Source: Pseudomonas lini (GTDB lineage: Bacteria > Pseudomonadota > Gammaproteobacteria > Pseudomonadales > Pseudomonadaceae). Taken from it: DNA of 64,000 nt. Position numbers and translations under genes: made by a program. This document shows, piece after piece, positions 8,660 through 17,607 of the stretch. Positions within the stretch are counted from its first letter, which is position 1; the number at the start of each line of letters is the position of its first letter. A model generated the notes under the pieces. It did not search any database. It worked only from the letters and a program-made list of their open reading frames with translations, and was not told the DNA's origin. Where the stretch lies: NCBI RefSeq assembly GCF_964063345.1, contig NZ_OZ061318.1, forward strand, positions 806,001 through 870,000, read 5' to 3'.

Positions 8660-8675
8660 ATATCGTATACGAAAT
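8660..8675 (+). promoter_or_regulatory. Operator-like site shared with the ABC operon
   Basis: The 16 bases ATATCGTATACGAAAT are identical to 2089-2104 and contain the 10-bp palindrome TCGTATACGA (8663-8672). The site lies 24 bases before the DapA-like start at 8700. The exact repeat across 6.5 kb argues for co-regulation of the transport/dehydratase operon and this gene set. Confidence 0.65.
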
Positions 8676-8699
8676 ACAATTAACGAACCGGAGGCAACA

Positions 8700-9617
8700 A
8701 TGAGCAAGCGTATTAACTGGAGTGGCGTCTTCCCCGCAGTGACCACTCAATTCAACGATGACTTCACCATCAACCTGGAAAAAACCCATCAGGTGATTTC
8801 CAACGTGATCCGTGACGGCGTATCGGGCCTGGTGGTGTGCGGTTCGGTGGGGGAAAACACCTCGTTGACCGCCGAAGAAAAAATCGCCGTGACCGAAGTC
8901 GCGGTCGACGCCTCCCGGGGCCGCGTGCCAGTGATCTGCGGTGTAGCCGAGTTCACCAGCGTGCAAGCGGCCAAGGTCGCCAATGCCGTGCGCCGGGTCG
9001 GCGTTGACGGCGTGATGCTGATGCCGGCGCTGGTCTACGGTTCCAAGCCGTTCGAGACCGCCGAGCACTACCGCTACGTGGCAAAAAACGCTGACGTACC
9101 GCTGATGGTCTACAACAATCCGCCGATCTACAAAAACGACGTCACCCCGGACATCCTGATTTCCCTGGCCGACTGCGACAACGTGGTGTGCTTCAAGGAT
9201 TCGTCCGGCGATACCCGTCGTTTCATCGACGTGCGCAATGAAGTCGGCGACCGTTTCGTGCTGTTCGCAGGTCTCGACGACGTGGTGCTGGAAAGCATCG
9301 CTGTGGGTGCCGAAGGCTGGGTCTCGGGCATGTCCAACGTGTTCCCGAAAGAAGGCGAAACCATCTTCCGCCTGGCCAAGGCCGGTCGCTTCGCCGAAGC
9401 CATGCCGATCTACGAATGGCTGATGCCGATCCTGCACCTCGATGCCCGTGCCGACCTGGTGCAGTGCATCAAGCTCTGTGAAGCCATCGCCGGTCGCGGC
9501 AGCGCGCTGACCCGTCCGCCACGCCTGGCGCTGCCGGAAGCCGATCGGGTGTTCGTCGAGCAGATCATGGCCAAGGCCCTGGCTAACCGTCCGGAATTGC
9601 CAGACGTCGGTCTCTGA
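8700..9617 (+). CDS. DapA-family lyase/deaminase of the imino-acid cluster
   Basis: A 305-residue TIM-barrel aldolase/lyase. The start at 8700 is set by GGAGG at 8690-8694; an earlier in-frame start would lie inside the operator. The dihydrodipicolinate synthase-family features are the substrate loop GSVGENTSL (48-56), Tyr138 in MVYNNPP and the Schiff-base Lys166 in VCFKDSSGD. Next to hydroxyproline-type enzymes, family members deaminate pyrroline-4-hydroxy-2-carboxylate to alpha-ketoglutarate semialdehyde, the substrate expected for the dehydrogenase at 11300. That assignment is inference; other keto-acid lyases share this fold. Confidence 0.8.
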   Translation: MSKRINWSGVFPAVTTQFNDDFTINLEKTHQVISNVIRDGVSGLVVCGSVGENTSLTAEEKIAVTEVAVDASRGRVPVICGVAEFTSVQAAKVANAVRRVGVDGVMLMPALVYGSKPFETAEHYRYVAKNADVPLMVYNNPPIYKNDVTPDILISLADCDNVVCFKDSSGDTRRFIDVRNEVGDRFVLFAGLDDVVLESIAVGAEGWVSGMSNVFPKEGETIFRLAKAGRFAEAMPIYEWLMPILHLDARADLVQCIKLCEAIAGRGSALTRPPRLALPEADRVFVEQIMAKALANRPELPDVGL

Positions 9618-9688
9618 GTGATTGCCGGGCGGGCCTTTGCGGACCCGGCCCGGCTGCCTGTTTTTGCGCCTCTACAGGAAACGCCAGC

Positions 9689-11086
9689 ATGTCCAATCCT
9701 CTACACACGCAAAGCGCAACTACCCCCTCGGGACTCAAACGCGTAGTGGCCGCCGCCATGGCCGGCACCGTTGCCGAGTGGTATGAATTCTTTCTCTACG
9801 GCACCGCCTCGGCACTGGTCTTCGGCCAGTTGTTCTTCCGCCAGACCGACAGCCCCATCGACGGCATCATCGCCGCCTTCGCCCTGTACGCGGTCGGCTT
9901 TCTCGCTCGCCCATTGGGCGGTTTGGTGTTCGGTCATTACGGTGACAAATTCGGCCGAAAACGCCTGCTGCAACTGAGCCTGGTGGTGGTCGGCATCACC
10001 ACTTTTCTGATGGGATGCCTGCCCGGCTTCGATAGCATCGGCTATGCCGCGCCGGTGTTATTGGTGCTGCTGCGCCTGATACAGGGCTTTGCCTTTGGCG
10101 GTGAATGGGGCGGAGCGATTCTGCTGGTGTCCGAACACTGCCCCGACAACCGTCGCGGCTTCTGGGCCAGTTGGCCGCAAGCCGGGGTGCCTGCCGGCAA
10201 TCTGGTGGCAACGGTCGCGCTGTTGCTGTTGTCGTCGAACCTGTCGGAGGAACAATTCCTCGCCTGGGGCTGGCGCGTGGCGTTCTGGTTCTCGGCGGTG
10301 GTGGTGCTGATCGGCTACTGGATTCGCACCAGCGTCGATGATGCGCCGATCTTCAAAGAAGCCCAGGCCCGTCAGGCGCAGACCAAGCAGCAACAGCTAG
10401 GCGTGGTCGAAGTGCTGCGTCATCACTGGCGCGCCGTGCTGGTGGGGATCGGCGCACGCTTTGCCGAGAACATCCTCTATTACACCGTGGTTACCTTTTC
10501 GATCACCTACCTGAAACTGGTGGTGCACAAAGACACCTCGGAAATTCTATTGCTGATGTTCGGCGCGCACTTGGTGCACTTCTTCCTGATTCCATTGATG
10601 GGCTATCTGTCGGATATCGTCGGACGCAAACCGATCTACCTGACCGGCGCGGTGCTCACCGCGTTCTGGGGCTTTATCGGTTTCCCGATGATGGACACCG
10701 GCAACAATTGGCTAATCATGGCGGCGATCATTCTGGGTCTGGGCATCGAGTCGATGACCTATGCGCCCTACTCGGCGCTGATGGCCGAAATGTTCCCGAC
10801 CCACGTGCGCTACACCGCACTTTCACTGTGCTACCAGGTGGCGCCGATCTTCGCCGGTTCCCTGGCACCGCTGATCGCCATCACCCTGCTCAACAAATAT
10901 CACAGCTCGACACCCATTGCCTGGTACCTGGTGGGTGCCGCGCTGATCTCCATCGTGGCCGTCGGCCTGACCCGGGAAACCCGTGGCAAGTCGTTGCACC
11001 AGGTAGATGCGGAATCTGCTGCGCGGATTGCTGCGCTGGATAGCGCTGCGCCGGCCATGGCGCGTCGGGGTGATTCGTTGGTTTGA
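9689..11086 (+). CDS. MFS transporter, metabolite:H+ symporter type
   Basis: A 465-residue carrier with 12 predicted membrane segments. The N-terminal MHS-family sequence ([20 protein letters not shown]) and the loop 2-3 signature ([11 protein letters not shown]) are clear. Relatives carry alpha-ketoglutarate, proline/betaine or other carboxylates. It sits between the lyase and the aldehyde dehydrogenase and has the same strand, so it probably gives a second uptake route for the substrate of the pathway or a related acid. Confidence 0.88.
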   Translation: MSNPLHTQSATTPSGLKRVVAAAMAGTVAEWYEFFLYGTASALVFGQLFFRQTDSPIDGIIAAFALYAVGFLARPLGGLVFGHYGDKFGRKRLLQLSLVVVGITTFLMGCLPGFDSIGYAAPVLLVLLRLIQGFAFGGEWGGAILLVSEHCPDNRRGFWASWPQAGVPAGNLVATVALLLLSSNLSEEQFLAWGWRVAFWFSAVVVLIGYWIRTSVDDAPIFKEAQARQAQTKQQQLGVVEVLRHHWRAVLVGIGARFAENILYYTVVTFSITYLKLVVHKDTSEILLLMFGAHLVHFFLIPLMGYLSDIVGRKPIYLTGAVLTAFWGFIGFPMMDTGNNWLIMAAIILGLGIESMTYAPYSALMAEMFPTHVRYTALSLCYQVAPIFAGSLAPLIAITLLNKYHSSTPIAWYLVGAALISIVAVGLTRETRGKSLHQVDAESAARIAALDSAAPAMARRGDSLV

Positions 11087-11111
11087 GCCTTGTACCTGTC
11101 ACACCCCACTC

Positions 11112-11225
11112 TGTGGCGAGGGAGCTTGCTCCCGCTTGAGTGCGCAGCACTCACAAAAATCGGCGATTGTTATCAGAACTTTGGGGCCGCTACGCAGCCC
11201 AGCGCGAGCAAGCTCGCTCGCCACA
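11112..11225. repeat. GTGGCGAGGGAGC-type REP pair
   Basis: Arms tgtggcgagggagcttgctc (left) and gagcaagctcgctcgccaca (right) are inverted copies with one difference each side. They fill the gap between the carrier and the aldehyde dehydrogenase gene. Confidence 0.75.
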
Positions 11226-11299
11226 AAACAGCGCACGACTCAGCACCTTGATTGACCTGCAACGGTCTTGCCTCACCTTTCCCGACAGGAGTTTTTTTG

Positions 11300-12880
11300 A
11301 TGCCCGAGATCATCGGCCACAACTACATCGGCGGTGCCCGCAGCGCCGCTGGCAGCATCACTCTGCGCAGCCACGACGCCAGCACCGGCGAAGCACTGCC
11401 CTTCTCTTTCATGCAAGCCACCGCAGAAGAAGTGGACGCCGCCGCTCAGGCCGCTGCTGCCGCTTACCCGATCTTCCGCAATCTGCCGGCGACTCGCCGT
11501 GCAGAATTTCTTGAGGCGATCGCCACGCGACTGGATGCGCTGGATGATGAATTCGTCGCTCTGGTCACCCGCGAAACCGCGCTGCCGACGGGGCGTATTC
11601 AAGGTGAACGCAACCGTACCAGCGGCCAAATGCGCCTGTTCGCTCAGGTGCTGCGCCGGGGCGATTTCTATGGTGCGCGCATCGACCGCGCCTTGCCCGA
11701 ACGTCTGCCACTGCCACGGGTCGACCTGCGCCAATACCGGATCGGCGTCGGTCCGGTGGCCGTGTTCGGCGCCAGTAATTTCCCGCTGGCCTTTTCCACC
11801 GCCGGCGGTGACACCGCCGCCGCCCTGGCCGCCGGTTGCCCGGTGGTGTTCAAGGCCCACAGTGGACACATGGCGACCGCCGAACGCGTGGCCGATGCAA
11901 TCATCCGCGCCGCCGAGCAAACCGACATGCCCAAAGGTGTGTTCAACATGATCTACGGCGCGGGCGTCGGTGAAGCGCTGGTCAAGCATCCGGCGATCCA
12001 GGCCGTCGGTTTCACCGGCTCGCTGAAAGGCGGTCGCGCCCTCTGTGACATGGCCGCCGCACGGCCACAACCGATCCCGGTGTTCGCCGAAATGAGCAGC
12101 ATCAACCCGGTGCTGGTATTGCCGGAAGCCCTGATCGCGCGTGGCGAGAAAATCGCCGGTGAACTGGTGGCGTCGGTGGTCCAGGGTTGCGGTCAGTTCT
12201 GTACCAATCCGGGGTTGGTGATCGGTATGCGCTCACCCCAGCTCAGCGCTTTCATCGCGCGGCTCAGTGCCTTGATGGCCGAACAACCGGCGCAAACCAT
12301 GCTCAATGCCGGCACCCTCGGCAGTTACGAAAAAGGCGTGCAGACCTTGCTCGACCATCCGGGAATAACCCGCCTGGCAGGTCACGATCAGCACGGCAAT
12401 CAGGCGCGGCCACAACTGTTCAAGGCCGATGTCAGTCTGCTGCTCAAGGGTGATCCGCTATTGCAGGAAGAAGTGTTCGGCCCGACCACCCTCGTCGTCG
12501 AAGTGGCCGATAAGGCCGAGTTGCGACAAGCGCTGAACAGTTTGCACGGTCAACTCACCGCTACGTTGATTGGCGAAACGCAGGACCTGAAGGAACACGC
12601 CGATCTGCTGGTACTGCTGGAACAAAAGGTCGGCCGGGTACTGTTCAACGGCTACCCCACTGGCGTCGAAGTGTGCGATGCCATGGTGCATGGCGGGCCC
12701 TATCCGGCGACCTCCGATGCCCGTGGCACTTCGGTCGGAAGCCTGGCCATCGAGCGTTTCCTGCGCCCGGTGTGCTACCAGAACTGCCCGGACGCGTTGC
12801 TGCCCGACGCCCTGAAAAACGCCAACCCGTTGGGCATTGCGCGACTGGTTGATGGCAACAGCCACCGCGAACCGGTTTAA
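11300..12880 (+). CDS. Aldehyde dehydrogenase, candidate alpha-ketoglutarate semialdehyde dehydrogenase
   Basis: A 526-residue NAD(P)-dependent aldehyde dehydrogenase. The start at 11300 follows GGAG at 11288-11291; the frame also opens at 11252 without a ribosome site. Catalytic Glu264 (FAEMSS) and Cys301 (GQFCTNPG) and the cofactor loop GFTGSLKGG are present. The length, and the C-terminal part where NGYPTGVEVCDAMVHGGPYP is followed by ATSD, match the KGSADH type found in hydroxyproline and sugar-acid pathways. It would oxidise the semialdehyde made by the DapA-like enzyme to alpha-ketoglutarate. Confidence 0.85.
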   Translation: MPEIIGHNYIGGARSAAGSITLRSHDASTGEALPFSFMQATAEEVDAAAQAAAAAYPIFRNLPATRRAEFLEAIATRLDALDDEFVALVTRETALPTGRIQGERNRTSGQMRLFAQVLRRGDFYGARIDRALPERLPLPRVDLRQYRIGVGPVAVFGASNFPLAFSTAGGDTAAALAAGCPVVFKAHSGHMATAERVADAIIRAAEQTDMPKGVFNMIYGAGVGEALVKHPAIQAVGFTGSLKGGRALCDMAAARPQPIPVFAEMSSINPVLVLPEALIARGEKIAGELVASVVQGCGQFCTNPGLVIGMRSPQLSAFIARLSALMAEQPAQTMLNAGTLGSYEKGVQTLLDHPGITRLAGHDQHGNQARPQLFKADVSLLLKGDPLLQEEVFGPTTLVVEVADKAELRQALNSLHGQLTATLIGETQDLKEHADLLVLLEQKVGRVLFNGYPTGVEVCDAMVHGGPYPATSDARGTSVGSLAIERFLRPVCYQNCPDALLPDALKNANPLGIARLVDGNSHREPV

Positions 12881-12895
12881 CAAACACTCGAAAAC

Positions 12896-12985
12896 TGTGG
12901 GAGCGGGCTTGCCCGCGATGACGTCGGCACCTTCAAATTAAACGTGACTGACACACCGCTATCGCGGGCAAGCCCGCTCCCACAG
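12896..12985. repeat. GTGGGAGCGGGCTTGC-type REP pair
   Basis: Inverted REPs tgtgggagcgggcttgcccg (left) and cgggcaagcccgctcccaca (right) are separated by about 40 bases. They lie between convergent genes. Confidence 0.85.
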
Positions 12986-13005
12986 GGTTGAGCACTCTGA
13001 TTCAA

Positions 13006-14013
13006 TCAGACGAGTAAGGCTTTCAGGTCGTTGTACAGCGCCTCGGGAATCTGCACCCCCTCCACCACACTGCGTGCCCGCGCCGCATAACGCCGTTGCG
13101 ACGGCAAGCGTGCGCCCTGCCCTTCAATGCCCTGAAACAACACTTCGGCCCGAGCCAAATGTTCCTCAGTGGCCGCCCCCAGAAAACGCCGCGGATCCAG
13201 CGCGATGATCAACTCGCCATGGTACGGCGATGACTTGCTGCCCGCGTCATAGGCCAGCGATTCGGCGCTGGTCAAATCACCGATCAAAGGCCCGGCGATC
13301 AACTCCACCATCGCCGCTAGCGCCGAGCCCTTGTGCCCACCGAACGTCAGCATCGCGCCGCCGTCGAGCACCACATTGGCATCGGTACTCGGCTGGCCTT
13401 CAGCGTCCACGCCCCACCCCTCGGGAATCGCCTTGCCGGCACGCCGATGCAACTCGATATCACCACGGGCAATCGCACTGGTGGCGAAGTCGAACACAAA
13501 CGGATCCTGCCCCGCCCGCGGCCAGCCAAAGGCAATGGGATTAGTGCCAAACACCGGCACACGTCCTCCAGCCGGTGCCACCCAGGCATGACTCGGATTA
13601 CACGCCAGCGCCACCAAACCAGCGGCGGTCAACTGTTCGATCTCCACCCACAGCGCCGAGAAATGCACACAGCGATTGATCGCCAACGCCGCAATCCCGT
13701 TGGCCCGGGTTTTCTCCGCCAGCAACCCAAGCCCCGCCTGAAACGCCAACTGCGAGAAACCACCAGCGGCATCCACCCGCACGATCGACGGCGCCTGGTC
13801 GATCACCTGCGGTTCGGCATCGGCCGACACCTTGCCGGCCCGCAGTGAGTTCACGCAGCCCAGAATCCGGTACAAACCGTGGGAGGCACAGCCATCGCGC
13901 TCGCCGGCGATAACCGTCGCCGCCACCGCTTGCGCGTGGGCAAGGTTGAAACCGTTGTGCAACAGGATCGATTCGGCCAGTTCACGGGCTTCGATCAGGG
14001 TCAGTCGGATCAT
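13006..14013 (-). CDS. Ldh-family reductase (pyrroline/piperideine-2-carboxylate reductase type)
   Basis: A 335-residue NAD(P)H-dependent enzyme of the malate/lactate dehydrogenase-2 family. ATG 14013 is preferred over the ATG at 14019 because AAGGAG stands six bases before it and directly abuts the other. Family motifs include ASHGLYRILGC, INRCVHFSAL and FGTNPIAFGWP. Members in Pseudomonas (DpkA/LhpI type) reduce cyclic imines made from D-lysine or 3-hydroxyproline. With aconitase X nearby, it would turn pyrroline-2-carboxylate into L-proline. It is on the opposite strand to the cluster and diverges from the AraC-type gene. Confidence 0.82.
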   Translation of the reverse strand: MIRLTLIEARELAESILLHNGFNLAHAQAVAATVIAGERDGCASHGLYRILGCVNSLRAGKVSADAEPQVIDQAPSIVRVDAAGGFSQLAFQAGLGLLAEKTRANGIAALAINRCVHFSALWVEIEQLTAAGLVALACNPSHAWVAPAGGRVPVFGTNPIAFGWPRAGQDPFVFDFATSAIARGDIELHRRAGKAIPEGWGVDAEGQPSTDANVVLDGGAMLTFGGHKGSALAAMVELIAGPLIGDLTSAESLAYDAGSKSSPYHGELIIALDPRRFLGAATEEHLARAEVLFQGIEGQGARLPSQRRYAARARSVVEGVQIPEALYNDLKALLV

Positions 14014-14019
14014 GCTCAT

Positions 14020-14058
14020 CTCCTTGGACAGACCGGTCAGGGTGGTCTATCCAAGGAG
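14020..14058. promoter_or_regulatory. Inverted repeat holding the ribosome sites of two divergent genes
   Basis: CTCCTTGGA (14020-14028) and TCCAAGGAG (14050-14058) are perfect inverted copies. An inner pair AGACC/GGTCT (14030-14034 and 14044-14048) extends the stem. The left arm contains the Shine-Dalgarno of the reductase, the right arm that of the truncated AraC-type gene. A transcript crossing either way could hide its ribosome site. Confidence 0.6.
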
Positions 14059-14065
14059 GTGTGGC

Positions 14066-14686
14066 TTGATCGGTTTGGGGACGGAGGGTGACGAAATTGG
14101 CACAGGGTTGGCGACGGGGCGCCGCGCCTTTCGCCACTGGCACCCTTACAGCGTCAACTTCACGCACCAGCCTCCCGACAACCTGCAACTGCATCGTCGT
14201 CTGTTCGGCTGCACACTGGAATTCGGCAGCGAGTTCAACGGCATTGTCTGCTCCGACGCCAGCCTCGACGTGACCAACCCCAACGCCGACCCGGTCATGC
14301 CGCGCTACGCCCAGAGTTACCTCGACTCGCTGCTGAGTCATGAAGGTCCCTCGATGCTGTTCGAGGTGCGCAAAGCCATCTACCTGCTGCTGCCGATGGG
14401 ACGCGCCACCATCGAGCAAATCGCCCAGACCCAGGGCATGAACGTACGCACCCTGCAACGTCGCCTGAAAGACGACGGCTGCGCCTTCAACGACCTGATC
14501 AACGACGTGCGCCGCGACCTGGTGTTGCGCTACCTGGACAACCCGAATTACTCATTGGGGCGCATTGCCGACATGCTCGGCTATTCGATGGCGAGTTCCT
14601 TCACACGCTGGTTCATCACCCAGTTCGGCATGCCGCCCGCCGCATGGCGCAGCGCGCAAAAGCAAACCACCTCCAAAGAGCCCTGA
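14066..14686 (+). pseudogene. AraC-family regulator, N-terminally truncated
   Basis: The C-terminal part is a good OruR/ArgR-like AraC regulator. It has the end of the sensor domain (VNFTHQPPDNLQLHRRLFGC, then LEFGSEFNG) and two helix-turn-helix units (IEQIAQTQGMNVRTLQRRLK; LGRIADMLGYSMASSFTRWF). Full-length relatives are near 340 residues; about 130-150 N-terminal residues are absent here. A TTG at 14066, six bases after AAGGAGG (14053-14059), could start a 206-residue protein that keeps the DNA-binding domain. Frames reaching further upstream lie inside the opposite gene and do not resemble the family. It may be dead or a short regulator. Confidence 0.65.
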
Positions 14687-14959
14687 GCTAGCCGACCGGC
14701 GAATTATCTACCGCTGGGGCGAGCAAAAAGTCCGCAGCGGATTAGCGGATGCGTCTCCCCGTAGCCCCCTTTTCCCTCCGCATTCATTGCCTGAAGGCTT
14801 TTCTGACAGCCGCAGGCTTCAAGCATCCCATCCCGATCCTACAAGCGATTAAGTCGCGACTGGCAGCATCACCTGTCACCCAGCGCGCATTGTTGTCCAC
14901 AGAAACCGATTACTGATCTGGCGCCCAGGGACAGGCTTCGCGCTAAAAGGAATGCATTC
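14687..14959. other. Intergenic region, no gene seen
   Basis: About 270 bases between the AraC-type remnant and the DUF2235 gene. There is no REP, tRNA or clear terminator. AAAGGA just before 14960 is the ribosome site of the next gene. Confidence 0.6.
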
Positions 14960-16573
14960 ATGGAAAAGGACTTTGGGGGTCACCACTGCGCCGTCTGCCG
15001 CGACCGCGCGCTGGCAGAACGGGCCAGAAAACCCGGGCTTCGACCAGACCCGGTGGAAGAACAACGCAAATACGACGAAATGATGGCCCGGCAACGGGCA
15101 CTGGAAGACCAAGGTAACGCTGCCTGGGAAGCCAAGGAAGCGCGCGAAGAAGCTACCCACGTGAAGATCACCCTGCGTATCGGGGTGTTTTTCGATGGCA
15201 CCGGCAATAACCCGTTCAATGTGGAGATGGGGCGTAAGTGCGGGGCTCATCATCCCGTGTCGGCGGAGGATATGGATGGGCGTTGCAAGCCGTATATGCA
15301 GGATCCTGACAGTAGTTATGGGGGGGAAGTGACGAATGTTAAGCGGTTGTATGAGTTGTATGCGGAATCTAATGACTCGAAAAAAATCATCCAGAAAAAA
15401 CTGGCATTCGATAGGGTCTATGTCGAAGGTATCGGCACGACTGCAGGCGGGCAAGACAACCTGCTGGGCATGGCTTTTGGTCGGGGCGAGACAGGGATCG
15501 AGGCCAGAGTGTTTCAGGCGTTCGGTCGAATCAAGCAACGGTTACACACTTTTCATGAACTCTACCCGGACATCCAAATCAGCTCTTTGGTCTTCGATGT
15601 TTTCGGCTTCAGCCGCGGTGCCGCCGCCGCCCGGCACTTCGCCTGCTTGTGTCTGGCCAGAATCAACAGCCCGCTGACAGATACCCTGTACCTGCCGAAC
15701 AGCTTGTTCGCCCGAGGTTTTAGCAAGGTATTTGGTGAAGGGGTCAACATCGGATTTGTCGGCTTGTTCGACACCGTTGCATCCGTGGGTGGGCTGACTA
15801 ATCTGGGGGATGTGCGCAGTCCTACAGCCCCTGGGGTCAAGTTGTACTTGATGCCGCAACATTTCCCCAATGTGCTGCAACTGATGGCACGGGACGAGTA
15901 CCGCGCCAACTTTGCCCTCAACAAGGTCGGCCCGGACCATCTGGATATCAGCCTGCCAGGCGCTCACTCGGATATTGGCGGTGGTTACCGCGATGATATC
16001 GAAGAGTGCCTGTTACTCAGCCCCATGCAAGCCCTGGAAGTTAGCGAATTCGCCGACGTAAAAATCACCTCGATCTACCGCGATGCCCAACGGGAACGGG
16101 CGAATTGGCACACCAAGGGCTGGCCACTGGAGATGCTGGAACTGGTCACCCCTGATCCGGTAATGCTGCTGCCGGAACCAAGAGAGCAGAACGCGCCAAA
16201 ACAAAAGCGGGTTTTTGTCGGGTTGCAACTACGGCGCAGAGTCAGTGCCGGGCTTTCGCGGGTGTATCTGAGGGTGATGTATGAAGCGGCCAAAAAGCAT
16301 GGGGTTGAGTTTGATGATATTCAGCAACGCGCTGCATTGGCACCACCCGCCGAACTTCGGCCCATGTGCGAACGGTTTGTCGCAGGTGATTACTGCATTA
16401 CCGCCGCCGAGGAGCAGTTGCTGAAGCTGCACTACATTCACCTGTCAGCGCACTGGACCCCGACTTTCCTTTCTGGACCTCGCATCACCCGATTCGAAAT
16501 GGCCTACGTCAATGTCCCGACGACGGATGCCGTACGGGTACACCACCCTCATGTACCGGAATGGACGCTGTAA
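14960..16573 (+). CDS. DUF2235 hydrolase, Tle1-like (type VI lipase effector family)
   Basis: A 537-residue alpha/beta-hydrolase-like protein. The DUF2235 opening motif FFDGTGNN is at 77-84. The nucleophile elbow GFSRG has Ser218, followed by a possible acid Asp271 (GLFDTVASVGG) and His336 (LPGAHSDIGGGY), the order expected for the Tle1 triad. Residues 1-65 carry Cys/His (HHCAVC) and a charged helix. There is no Sec signal, as expected for a type VI effector. The lipoprotein gene three bases downstream fits an immunity partner. No VgrG, PAAR or other type VI gene is in the window, so delivery is inferred. Confidence 0.8.
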   Translation: MEKDFGGHHCAVCRDRALAERARKPGLRPDPVEEQRKYDEMMARQRALEDQGNAAWEAKEAREEATHVKITLRIGVFFDGTGNNPFNVEMGRKCGAHHPVSAEDMDGRCKPYMQDPDSSYGGEVTNVKRLYELYAESNDSKKIIQKKLAFDRVYVEGIGTTAGGQDNLLGMAFGRGETGIEARVFQAFGRIKQRLHTFHELYPDIQISSLVFDVFGFSRGAAAARHFACLCLARINSPLTDTLYLPNSLFARGFSKVFGEGVNIGFVGLFDTVASVGGLTNLGDVRSPTAPGVKLYLMPQHFPNVLQLMARDEYRANFALNKVGPDHLDISLPGAHSDIGGGYRDDIEECLLLSPMQALEVSEFADVKITSIYRDAQRERANWHTKGWPLEMLELVTPDPVMLLPEPREQNAPKQKRVFVGLQLRRRVSAGLSRVYLRVMYEAAKKHGVEFDDIQQRAALAPPAELRPMCERFVAGDYCITAAEEQLLKLHYIHLSAHWTPTFLSGPRITRFEMAYVNVPTTDAVRVHHPHVPEWTL

Positions 16574-16575
16574 CC

Positions 16576-17229
16576 ATGAAAATCCTGTTAGCACTATTAG
16601 CCATGTTGTCGATGAGCGCCTGCCATGCCGTTGATCCTCTGTCGGCCAGAAATGACTACAAACTCCCTTGGTGGGGCATTGGCTTCACTGAGCCCGCGCA
16701 TATGACGGTATGGGTCGAAACCTCCGCTGTCGAGGATATAAAGGGACGGATAATTTACGATATCGCGGCAGGCGCAGCAGCTCGCAGCGACCACGAGAAT
16801 GGAACCGAAAATGCACGGGGCTGGGTGGGCATTGGCGGTTCCGGCATGCCGGTGGTAGGCGCCGACCTGCCAAAACGCCTCTTTGTGCGCTGGCAATCGA
16901 TTGTCGAGCGCAAGACCTACGCGGGCTGGATCGATATCTCCGAATCCACCCGCGATATCATGCGCAACTCGACAGCCCAACGTTGCCACGAAACCCCAGA
17001 GTTCACCGCCAACCCGAGCGCGGCCCTGAATCTGGGATTGGCGCCGGGCGGCATCATTCAGGTCTGGGTGTGGGACGACTGTTTCCGCGCCCACAAGGTC
17101 GACCGGGGGCAAGTCGGCATCGAGCCGTTAGGCCCCGATCAAGGCAAGTACAACGGTTTCTACGGCAAGACCAAAGACTCTTCAAAACGCTACATCGAAC
17201 GCTTTGGCATTCCCTATGGCAGTTGGTGA
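16576..17229 (+). CDS. DUF2931 lipoprotein, putative immunity partner of the DUF2235 enzyme
   Basis: A 217-residue protein starting at ATG 16576, three bases after the previous stop. The signal peptide ends at MSAC (Cys16), an imperfect lipobox. The body matches the DUF2931 pattern (YKLPWWGIGFTEPAHMTVWV; LFVRWQSIVERKTYAGWI). DUF2931 lipoproteins often follow DUF2235 effectors and would protect periplasmic membranes from the lipase. That role is inferred from position and family. Confidence 0.78.
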   Translation: MKILLALLAMLSMSACHAVDPLSARNDYKLPWWGIGFTEPAHMTVWVETSAVEDIKGRIIYDIAAGAAARSDHENGTENARGWVGIGGSGMPVVGADLPKRLFVRWQSIVERKTYAGWIDISESTRDIMRNSTAQRCHETPEFTANPSAALNLGLAPGGIIQVWVWDDCFRAHKVDRGQVGIEPLGPDQGKYNGFYGKTKDSSKRYIERFGIPYGSW

Positions 17230-17248
17230 TGATGCATCTTCGACCCCA

Positions 17249-17281
17249 TAAAAAAGCGGCGACCGCTGGTACAGTCGCCGC
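17249..17281 (-). terminator. Rho-independent terminator, reverse strand
   Basis: The stem GCGGCGAC/GTCGCCGC (17256-17281) is followed on the reverse strand by TTTTTTAT. It lies after the decayed reverse-strand genes and before the end of the forward DUF2931 gene. Confidence 0.8.
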
Positions 17282-17312
17282 AAAAGAACCGGTGTTTGTG
17301 GCACCGGCCGTG

Positions 17313-17462
17313 GGTTTTCATGCCCAGGGCGCTGATGGAAACCACCAGGCACCAACGCGACAATTCATTGACCGACCCCTGCACCACCGGGCCTATCCAA
17401 CCGGTGCTGTTGATACAGGCCAGAATCAGAAACCCGACGGCGAAGCATGGCAGCAGCGGCGG
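17313..17462 (-). pseudogene. Fragment of a YeiH/UPF0324-type membrane protein
   Basis: A reverse-strand frame gives CFAVGFLILACINSTGWIGP, then VNELSRWCLVVSISALGMKT. This resembles the C-terminal membrane helices of the YeiH putative sulfate exporter family. The rest of the gene is missing and the frame continues into unrelated residues. Its terminator at 17249 is still intact. Assignment rests on about 45 residues. Confidence 0.5.
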
Positions 17463-17466
17463 TCGA

Positions 17467-17593
17467 TCAGTAAGTCTTGTCGCCGATGATCCCGGCGCGT
17501 TCCATCTTGCGATGGCTCGGCGGGTAATCCATGACGGCGTAGTGCGCCCACCGGCTCCGCGCCAATGCTGCAGGTCAATTGTTCGACTTCCAT
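17467..17593 (-). pseudogene. Internally deleted TauD/TfdA-type dioxygenase remnant
   Basis: From ATG 17593 the frame reads MEVEQLTCSIGAE, like the start of TauD-family dioxygenases. In another frame the last residues before a stop are HYAVMDYPPSHRKMERAGII followed by GDKTY, like their end. About 250 residues between the two are gone. The gene is reduced to its two ends and cannot encode an enzyme. Confidence 0.6.
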
Positions 17594-17607
17594 GGCAGAC
17601 GACTCCC

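Noticed and set aside
8648..8675. TTGGCAC as a sigma-54 -24 element
   Set aside because: No GC-containing -12 element is found at the required spacing; the sequence there is the shared operator.
11273..12070. Reverse frame of 265 codons inside the aldehyde dehydrogenase
   Set aside because: It is an antisense shadow of a clear enzyme gene, without ribosome site or motifs. The same applies to the long antisense frames over thrS, pheT, rbs and the aconitase-X gene.
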